DNA from: a virus
Virus record (IMG/VR): IMGVR_UViG_3300044679_000051
Coordinates: 1 to 40,987 of that record
Strand: one strand, 5' to 3'
DNA: 40,987 nt
The notes under the pieces are model-generated. The model saw only the letters and a list, made by a program, of their open reading frames with translations. It was not told the DNA's origin and made no database searches. The first letter of the stretch is position 1; each line of letters starts with the position of its first letter. Both the position numbers and the translations under genes were made by a program. Shown piece by piece: positions 35,475 through 40,987 of the stretch.

Positions 35475-35503
35475 AATATATCATGTGATCACATTTAATA
35501 CAA
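35475..35503 (-). promoter_or_regulatory. Second leftward promoter with operator-like palindrome
   Basis: Minus strand: TTGTAT (35498-35503), 17 bp, TATATT (35475-35480). The spacer contains the perfect 12-bp palindrome ATGTGATCACAT (35483-35494), a likely protein-binding site. Confidence 0.65.
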
Positions 35504-35522
35504 CAATAAAAGAAAAAAAAGA

Positions 35523-35563
35523 TTGCATTCGATGTAAGACATTGATTAGTATATGGTTATAAT
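35523..35563 (+). promoter_or_regulatory. Candidate rightward promoter of the terminase genes
   Basis: Two overlapping options: TTGCAT (35523-35528), 17 bp, TTAGTA; or the consensus -10 TATAAT (35558-35563) with a poor -35. Either starts just before the small terminase gene. The rest of the 35338-35579 gap holds the leftward element. Confidence 0.4.
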
Positions 35564-35579
35564 CAAAAGAGAGAAAATT

Positions 35580-36026
35580 ATGCCAGCTCCAATGGGTCAT
35601 GCTCCTTATGCAGGTTGCGAAACGGGAGGACGAGAAAAGATATATGATAAGGAATTCATAGAAAATGAGGCAGACGAATTCATGAAATGGATGGCTAAGC
35701 CTGATAGTTTATACTTCAAAAGATTTTGTTTTGATAGAGGTTATAGCCCTCAAAGATTTACGGAATGGGCGCAAGTTAATGAAAAGTTTTCGGACGTATA
35801 TGAGCAATCCAAGCATTGGCAAGAGCTAAGAATCAGTGAGGGAGCGCTTAATAATCAACTGAATGGAGGCTTTTCTAAGTTCTTCATGTCCAATGTTTGC
35901 GGTTGGAGTGAGAAGTCAGAAAATAAGATATCCGGTGATGCTGATAACCCTTTAAGTTTCTTAATAACTAATTTGAAAGATACAAGAGAGCTGGTTAATG
36001 ACTCGTGTTCTAGCTCCGCAACGTAA
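35580..36026 (+). CDS. Small terminase subunit, putative, 148 aa
   Basis: Residues 25-110 are helical with a helix-turn-helix order (FKRFCFDRGYSPQRFTEWAQ, then NEKFSDVYEQSKHWQELRI), and FSKFFMSNVCGWSEK is typical of small terminases. ATG 35580 is chosen for GAGAG upstream; the ATG at 35553 has none. It overlaps the large subunit by 29 bases. It would recognise phage DNA for packaging. Confidence 0.75.
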   Translation: MPAPMGHAPYAGCETGGREKIYDKEFIENEADEFMKWMAKPDSLYFKRFCFDRGYSPQRFTEWAQVNEKFSDVYEQSKHWQELRISEGALNNQLNGGFSKFFMSNVCGWSEKSENKISGDADNPLSFLITNLKDTRELVNDSCSSSAT

Positions 36027-37599
36027 GAAGCTCCTTGATCAAGCCCAAGCCAATCTAAACAATCCCTATTGGCGTCTCAATAATCTCTATTATATCATCA
36101 ATAAGCAGGGTCAAAAGGTTCAATTTAAACTAAATTGGGCTCAGCAAGAGCTTTATGAGAATATCTGGTATTTCAATGTCATTTTGAAAGCGCGACAGCT
36201 TGGAATGTCGACATTTATTTGCTTACTGCTGCTTGATCGCTCCCTATTCAATCCTAATGTATCTGCTGGTGTTATTGCTCACACCCTTGAAGATGGCCAG
36301 CAAATGTTTAGGCGCGTCAAGTTCGCTTACGATAGTTTGCCTGAGCAGCTCAAAAGCCTAATCAAAGCTGATAATGACACCTCTCAAATGCTGAGATTCA
36401 GCAATGGTAGCTCTTTACGTGTTGGAACTTCGCTTAGGAGTTCGACGTTTCAGTATCTTCATATAAGCGAATTTGGCAAAATTTGTGCCCACTATCCAGA
36501 CAAAGCACGCGAAATTATTACAGGGTCTCTTAATACCATCGAAGCAGGGCAATATTGTTTTATCGAATCTACCGCTGAGGGTCGTGAAGGCCATTTTTAT
36601 GATATGAGCAAGAAATCGCAAGCACTAAAAGACTCGAATAGTGTATTGTCAAAACTAGATTTTAGATTCCATTTCTTTCCATGGTGGCGGGACAAAAGCT
36701 ATCGCATAGGCTCAGTCCCGTCCATTTCTCAAGACTTACATGATTACTTTCTTCGCCTTAGAGCTCAAAATATTGTCTTAGATCAAGAGCAGATGAACTG
36801 GTATACGCTCAAGCTTGGCACTCAAGGCGAGGACATGAAGCGAGAGTTTCCTTCTACCCCTGATGAATGTTGGGAAGTCTCTAATCAAGGCACATATTAC
36901 GCTAAATATATCACACAAGCGAGGCTTGAAAAGCGGATCTGTCATATCCCTTATGATGATGCGTTGCCAGTTCACACAGCTTGGGACTTGGGATATAATG
37001 ACAGCACTTCAATAATCTATTTCCAAGTCTATGGAAAAGAAATACGCTTGATTGACTACGATGAAGGATCAGGCGAATCCCTTCAATACTGGCTAGGTAT
37101 CGTTAAGTCAAAGCCATATGTCTATGGAAAGCACTTAGCACCTCATGATATCATGGTGCATGAATATACTTCTGGCATGACAAGACAGGCCTCAGCGTTT
37201 AAAATGGGAATGACTCTATTGCCAGTCTCAAAGGTAGACATCATACCCGGTATAGACGCAGCTAGGAATATTCTTAATCGTTGCTGGTTTGATAAAAACA
37301 ATGCTGAAATATTAATCAAAGCCTTAGAAAACTACCGAAAAGAATGGGATGACAGACATGGATGTTGGAGATCTCGGCCTTTACATAACCAATATTCTCA
37401 TGGAGCTGATGCTTTCAGAACGCTTGCTACTGGTCTTCATTATATCACTGATCAACTATCTGATATTGAGAAAGATAGAATCCGATTAGAGCAATCAAAA
37501 GATCAAAGCGGTCTTTTACCGGGTCATTTCCTGTATAACGTCAACACTTTCGATACTGCACGCAATCCTTTTCGCAATCATCAAAAGACTCACTTCTAA
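35998..37599 (+). CDS. terL: Terminase large subunit, 533 aa
   Basis: ATPase: KARQLGMST (64-72, Walker A variant), LHISEFGK with E158 (Walker B), STAEG (191-195, coupling motif). Nuclease: D330 (TAWDLGYNDS), D384 (APHDIM) and D471 (HGADAF), the RNase-H-like acidic triad. All motifs are intact at normal spacing and length. It cuts concatemers and pumps DNA into the prohead through the portal encoded next. Confidence 0.95.
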   Translation: MTRVLAPQRKKLLDQAQANLNNPYWRLNNLYYIINKQGQKVQFKLNWAQQELYENIWYFNVILKARQLGMSTFICLLLLDRSLFNPNVSAGVIAHTLEDGQQMFRRVKFAYDSLPEQLKSLIKADNDTSQMLRFSNGSSLRVGTSLRSSTFQYLHISEFGKICAHYPDKAREIITGSLNTIEAGQYCFIESTAEGREGHFYDMSKKSQALKDSNSVLSKLDFRFHFFPWWRDKSYRIGSVPSISQDLHDYFLRLRAQNIVLDQEQMNWYTLKLGTQGEDMKREFPSTPDECWEVSNQGTYYAKYITQARLEKRICHIPYDDALPVHTAWDLGYNDSTSIIYFQVYGKEIRLIDYDEGSGESLQYWLGIVKSKPYVYGKHLAPHDIMVHEYTSGMTRQASAFKMGMTLLPVSKVDIIPGIDAARNILNRCWFDKNNAEILIKALENYRKEWDDRHGCWRSRPLHNQYSHGADAFRTLATGLHYITDQLSDIEKDRIRLEQSKDQSGLLPGHFLYNVNTFDTARNPFRNHQKTHF

Positions 37600-37640
37600 A
37601 ATAAAAAAGCCAATGAGACTGGTATAAACTCTCACTGGCT
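37599..37640 (-). terminator. Terminator against leftward transcription
   Basis: Stem AGCCA-x-TGAGA / TCTCA-x-TGGCT (37608-37618, 37630-37640), one mismatch. On the minus strand TTTTTTATTTT follows. It would stop leftward read-through from the gene ending at 40583. Confidence 0.65.
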
Positions 37641-37695
37641 CAAAAAATTGCAAAAAATATGTAATTACACTTTACAGAATTCATTCTTTCTTGTC

Positions 37696-37724
37696 TTGTC
37701 ACAATATAAACTTTGTTGTATGTT
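37696..37724 (+). promoter_or_regulatory. Portal gene promoter
   Basis: TTGTCA (37696-37701), 17 bp, TATGTT (37719-37724), with a leader of only about 18 bases to ATG 37749. No clear ribosome site is seen in that leader. Confidence 0.6.
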
Positions 37725-37748
37725 CTTATATTTAATGGACTTACGCCT

Positions 37749-39875
37749 ATGACCTTCTATTTTCCGCCGTGGGATAATGCATTAGAGCCTTCTCAAGGTA
37801 GTGTAAGGCAATGGTTAGACAATTTATATTCTAAATTCCAGCCCATAGAGCAAGCTAGATGGAATCAATCCAATATCGACACTCTATTCTATGCAGGCGC
37901 TCAAGACTTCACTAATCGATACACAAACTTAGGCTCTCAAGCCTCAAAATCAAACTGGCACTTTAACATTTGCCAGCAACCCGTCAACATGCTAACTGGT
38001 TATGAGAGACAACATAGAAAGAATTTCAATTTTATTGCAACAGAAGGGGCCGACCCGCAAACAGCTGATGAATATACAAGGCTAATCACTAACGTAGCAA
38101 ATAAAGGTTATATTCATGAGCAGAAGTCTAAGGCTAAGGAGCTATCTGCAATATCTGGAATGGTATTACTTCATCCCTATTTAGACTATTCAGGAGATGA
38201 TCAAGCACAAGGTGAGCTTAAAGTTAAGATTTGGGAATACAATTCTTTCTTAGTTGACCCATATTTTAGATGTCCGGCAATGACTGACGCTCAGTTCGTA
38301 TGGTGTCAAGAATACGTATCTAAGAAAGAAGCCGAAGATCGTTTCCCGGGAAAAATAAATAATATCACTCCTATGGCTGGAACTCCTCAAAGATATGGAA
38401 ACTTTTACTTTCTTCCTGAAAATTATAATATGGCTCGCAATGATCTTTTAGTCCTGTCATATGTATGGTACAAGTGGAAGCGTAAAAAGAAACGATTGTA
38501 CAGTAAAACACGAAATCAATTCTTTGACTTTGCCGGAGGGGAAGAAAACCTTGATCAGATTCTATATAATATCCCTGATATGGAAGTTGTTAATGTTGAA
38601 GTTCCTTGCTGGAAGCTTGCAACTGTGCTTAATGATCAGCTCATGTATCAAGGGGAAAACCCATTAGGATTCGATTCATGTCCATTTATTCCATACTTCT
38701 GGAACTATGAGCCGCATAACAACTACTATGATTTAAGAGTCCGTTCTCTTATTCGCACAATGAGAGACCCGCAGTTCCTTTTCAATACCAAGATTATAAA
38801 CAATAACGATATTGCAGCTGCAACAATTAACGCTGGATGGAAGCGCAAGATAGGAGCTGTAGCAAACGAAGATAATCTCAAGAAAACCGGTCAAGGTTGG
38901 GATATCATTATCAATCAGGGTTATGAAATGACTGATATTGAGAAGATCATTCCTAGCGCTGTTCCTGAGTCTGATTTAGCATTAGCCCAACAAATGTCAG
39001 ATCTTATCTTCCAAACATCAGGAATTAATCTTGAGAACTGGTCAGGCCAGAACGATAAGCAAGTTAGCTCTCTTACGATGTTGATGAAGTCTGCTGCAAA
39101 CCTTATGGTATTCCAGAAATATTTTGATCAATGGGATTTCTCAGACAGTCTATTGGGCGATGTCATGCTTAAGATCTGTCTTAACAATTGGAATGCGGAG
39201 AAAGTAAAGCTTTACATAGGGCAAGACCCAAGTCCTTATTTTTACTCACGCATATTCTCTAAGTATCAAGTCTTGGTTGAGGAATCAGACCTCACACCTA
39301 CTCAACAGAACCTGCAAGCTCAAAATATGTTAGACATAAATACTACATTCGGTAGAGAGGTATTCCCTCCTTCTATGATCATTCCAAAATTGAATATCAC
39401 AGGAAAAGGCGAGATTATCCCATTCTTACAACAACAAGAACAACAAGCTGCGGCCGTCGAATCAGAAGCTACAAATTTACAGCATACTGTTGAAGAAATG
39501 AAATTAAAAGAGATGATGGCTAAGATTCACAATCAGCTTTCACAAGCAAGAGAACGTGATTCTCGTTCTGAGTCTAACGTTGGTCTATTCGAGGAACGCA
39601 TGAGCATGATATCCAAAAATCATGCCTTAGCTGCAAAAGAGAAGATGGCTGCATTAGCTCAGCTTTTAGAGACTATTCAGAAGTTCGGCGAGGTTGAAAC
39701 TTTCTTACAATCTAATAATCTCGAATCGATCAAATATGATGAAGAAGAACAAGAAAAAGAATCTAGAAAGAAAGTAGAAGAAGATGAGGCTTCAAAACGC
39801 TTCATCAATCAGATTATGGGTAGTGCTCCACAAAAAAAACAGAGTCCTTCCCAAAATCCTATGAGTATGGTATAA
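37749..39875 (+). CDS. Portal protein, P22-like, 708 aa
   Basis: WHFNICQQPVNMLTGYERQH, RKNFNFIATEGAD, FLVDPYFRCPAMTDAQFVWC and WNYEPHNNYYDLRVRSLIRT are characteristic of P22-type portals. The C-terminal 170 residues are a glutamine/glutamate/lysine-rich coiled coil, the barrel-like extension of this group. Length is close to P22 gp1. ATG 37749 is preferred over an upstream TTG; neither has a good ribosome site. Twelve copies would form the packaging ring. Confidence 0.9.
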   Translation: MTFYFPPWDNALEPSQGSVRQWLDNLYSKFQPIEQARWNQSNIDTLFYAGAQDFTNRYTNLGSQASKSNWHFNICQQPVNMLTGYERQHRKNFNFIATEGADPQTADEYTRLITNVANKGYIHEQKSKAKELSAISGMVLLHPYLDYSGDDQAQGELKVKIWEYNSFLVDPYFRCPAMTDAQFVWCQEYVSKKEAEDRFPGKINNITPMAGTPQRYGNFYFLPENYNMARNDLLVLSYVWYKWKRKKKRLYSKTRNQFFDFAGGEENLDQILYNIPDMEVVNVEVPCWKLATVLNDQLMYQGENPLGFDSCPFIPYFWNYEPHNNYYDLRVRSLIRTMRDPQFLFNTKIINNNDIAAATINAGWKRKIGAVANEDNLKKTGQGWDIIINQGYEMTDIEKIIPSAVPESDLALAQQMSDLIFQTSGINLENWSGQNDKQVSSLTMLMKSAANLMVFQKYFDQWDFSDSLLGDVMLKICLNNWNAEKVKLYIGQDPSPYFYSRIFSKYQVLVEESDLTPTQQNLQAQNMLDINTTFGREVFPPSMIIPKLNITGKGEIIPFLQQQEQQAAAVESEATNLQHTVEEMKLKEMMAKIHNQLSQARERDSRSESNVGLFEERMSMISKNHALAAKEKMAALAQLLETIQKFGEVETFLQSNNLESIKYDEEEQEKESRKKVEEDEASKRFINQIMGSAPQKKQSPSQNPMSMV

Positions 39876-39910
39876 ATCATTTAAACCCAACAATTAACAA
39901 AGGTATATTT

Positions 39911-40129
39911 ATGAGCGGTCAAAAGATTGATGATCACAGCTTTTGGGCTGGTGGCAAGTCTAAGGGGTCAGTATTTCCCGAAGGCGTAAAAACAAAGAAT
40001 GAATCAACAGCTGAAGGCGCTGGTGGGTTATCTAAGTATGAAGATACAACCGAAGCAATTAAATCTGTTCAAGAGATGGGCGAGAAGAAAGTAAAATCTC
40101 ATCCATTAAAATCAGGTTATCGTAATTAA
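39911..40129 (+). CDS. Small conserved phage protein, 72 aa
   Basis: MSGQKIDDHSFWAGGKSKGS, then LSKYEDTTEAIKSVQEMGEK and a basic end. AAAGGTATATTT start. The pattern recurs behind portal genes in related genomes; no role known. Confidence 0.7.
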   Translation: MSGQKIDDHSFWAGGKSKGSVFPEGVKTKNESTAEGAGGLSKYEDTTEAIKSVQEMGEKKVKSHPLKSGYRN

Positions 40130-40136
40130 TATTAGG

Positions 40137-40160
40137 TTTTGGGTTGTTTCCTACCCAAAA
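40137..40160. other. Hairpin between two small genes
   Basis: TTTTGGGT (40137-40144) pairs with ACCCAAAA (40153-40160), loop of eight. Eight bases after a stop codon. No T-tract follows on the plus strand, so it may act on mRNA stability instead. Confidence 0.5.
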
Positions 40161-40181
40161 AAACACCCATTATGAGGCTTT

Positions 40182-40457
40182 ATGAGCAAAGAACGAATTA
40201 ATTGTAAATCCGGCTTTACAGACCCTATTCAGATCAAAACACAAAGGGAAGAAGATAAACCCGTCGATGGCAAGAATTCTCCGTGGGATTATCGATGTCC
40301 TCAATATGACCAAAGATCTAGTGTTTTTATCAATGCTGGAACTAATTATGGTGTTGGTCATACTCAGCCCGTTGGTCATGTTGGTAATCCTTCACAGAAC
40401 GCTTCTGTTCTTCCAAAAGGGCGTCCAACCACTATGAGGGTAGATGAAACTCAGTAG
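40182..40457 (+). CDS. Small conserved phage protein, 91 aa
   Basis: MSKERINCKSGFTDPIQIKT, then SPWDYRCPQYDQRSSVFINA and GTNYGVGHTQPVGHVGNP. Sequence style is that of small head-region proteins near portal in podovirus-like genomes. GAGGCTTT start. Confidence 0.75.
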   Translation: MSKERINCKSGFTDPIQIKTQREEDKPVDGKNSPWDYRCPQYDQRSSVFINAGTNYGVGHTQPVGHVGNPSQNASVLPKGRPTTMRVDETQ

Positions 40458-40611
40458 AATCAAAACAGCCCATACTTCTAATCAAAAGAAAGGGATGGGT
40501 GATTATTACGGAACTGGAATTAAGCAGAAATTAGCTATAAATAGAGATCTTAAAATAGCTAATTCTGTAAGTAAACCTAAACTTAAGAAACCGCCAAAAA
40601 GTCTTGCTTGA
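40444..40611 (+). CDS. Small basic conserved phage protein, 55 aa
   Basis: MKLSRIKTAHTSNQKKGMGD, YYGTGIKQKLA and a final KKPPKSLA: the GD/SYYG-x-GI ... PPKSLA pattern recurs in small phage proteins near portal. It overlaps the previous gene by 14 bases and the convergent leftward gene by 29. GAGGG before the ATG. Confidence 0.75.
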   Translation: MKLSRIKTAHTSNQKKGMGDYYGTGIKQKLAINRDLKIANSVSKPKLKKPPKSLA

Positions 40612-40987
40612 TACCAGATGCATTTAGACTCTTTTCCCATTTCACGAAATCAATCAGATCTTTAAGTATCTTTGCGGCTCTTTCTTCTGGAAGATCTTCT
40701 GGATGCTTTCTTCCAAGTTCAATTCTATTATTAATATATTGATCGACAGACCATATCACGAGCTGATTCTCTGTGACTTTTCCTTTACTGTATTGCGCCC
40801 ACAATTCTCTTGGAGGCAATAGCCAGCATACTTCAATAATATCTGTATGAGACGTGGCTCTAAATAGGTATGAATTAGTTTGAGGCTCAGGTTTCGTAAG
40901 TCTTGGTTGCCAAAACATACATTTATTAACGCCATCTTCAGCAGTGCGTGGATGGGCAAATAGATAGACATACGGGGATCTGTCTTG
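40583..40987 (-). CDS. Hypothetical protein, C-terminal part (continues at 255-1)
   Basis: The reading frame enters at 40987 and joins the frame at 1-255 through the 135-bp repeat. This part holds FWQPRLTKPEPQTNSYLFRA, the helical core ELWAQYSKGKVTENQLVIWS and a final amphipathic helix. No enzyme motif recognised. Convergent with the 55-residue gene. Confidence 0.85.
   Translation of the reverse strand, partial: QDRSPYVYLFAHPRTAEDGVNKCMFWQPRLTKPEPQTNSYLFRATSHTDIIEVCWLLPPRELWAQYSKGKVTENQLVIWSVDQYINNRIELGRKHPEDLPEERAAKILKDLIDFVKWEKSLNASGIKQDFLAVS
40853..40987. repeat. Terminal direct repeat, right copy
   Basis: Matches 1-135 with three synonymous differences near the contig end (40979, 40981, 40982). 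GAT-CGT in the left copy is GAC-AGA here, both coding D-R. Confidence 0.95.

Noticed and set aside
35553-35579. Upstream ATG as start of the small terminase
   Set aside because: No ribosome site before it, and it overlaps the candidate promoter; ATG 35580 has GAGAG at good spacing.
37608-37640. Hairpin after the large terminase gene called as its own terminator
   Set aside because: No T-tract on the plus strand; the T-tract lies on the minus strand, so it is listed as a leftward terminator.
1-40987. Integrase and attachment site for lysogeny
   Set aside because: No tyrosine or serine recombinase motif was seen; the Cro-like and RHH-like regulators alone do not show lysogeny.

Overview
The window is an essentially complete tailed-phage genome of about 40.85 kb. 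Bases 1-135 recur at 40853-40987, and one leftward gene reads through the join, so the contig closes into a circle. The gene set is that of a short-tailed (podovirus-like) phage: small and large terminase, a P22-like portal, a scaffold-like protein, an N4-gp56-like major capsid protein, a P22 gp4-like adaptor, a gp10-like tail nozzle, three internal/ejection-type proteins and several fibre proteins. The sequence is AT-rich, with strong AGGAGG-type ribosome binding sites and sigma70-like promoters. A phage-encoded outer-membrane beta-barrel and a GT-A glycosyltransferase point to a Gram-negative host. The host genus cannot be read from the sequence. I saw no tRNA, integrase, DNA polymerase, CRISPR array or recognisable endolysin.

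Layout. (1) 35.6-40.6 kb, rightward: terminase small and large subunits, portal, three small head-region genes. (2) About 40.6 kb through the circle join to 4.6 kb, mostly leftward: about 20 tiny genes, tightly packed with ATGA overlaps, many with zinc-ribbon cysteines or DUF551-like sequence. This is an accessory island between portal and scaffold. (3) 4.66-9.0 kb, rightward: scaffold-like protein, small basic protein, outer-membrane barrel, capsid protein and a decoration-like protein, closed by a clear terminator at 9007-9032. (4) 9.0-19.0 kb, rightward: connector, adaptor, tail-tip, nozzle and ejection genes. (5) 19.97-18.96 kb, leftward: a ribbon-helix-helix-like gene followed by five tiny membrane proteins. 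(6) 20.1-26.5 kb, rightward: tail fibres and a glycosyltransferase. (7) 29.37-26.5 kb, leftward: ERF-type annealing protein, YqaJ-type exonuclease, an HNH protein and four small membrane or exported proteins. (8) 29.5-34.5 kb, rightward: Cro-like HTH, tandem paralogues, two winged-helix replication-type proteins, a RusA-like resolvase and small genes. (9) 35.3-34.5 kb, leftward: three small genes, two with zinc-binding cysteines.

Regulation. The switch lies at 29366-29540, where a leftward promoter for the recombination operon and a rightward promoter for the Cro-like gene share one palindromic -35 hexamer. The leftward promoter and its first about 50 transcribed bases recur at 35428-35503 with a compensatorily changed hairpin. 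This looks like a duplicated RNA leader (antitermination-site-like) or operator and is the most interesting signal in the window. Several perfect hairpins behind rightward genes have their T-tracts on the opposite strand, so they read as terminators against leftward run-through. Short sequences at gene boundaries are duplicated in the small-gene clusters, suggesting that genes are gained and lost by recombination at start/stop junctions.
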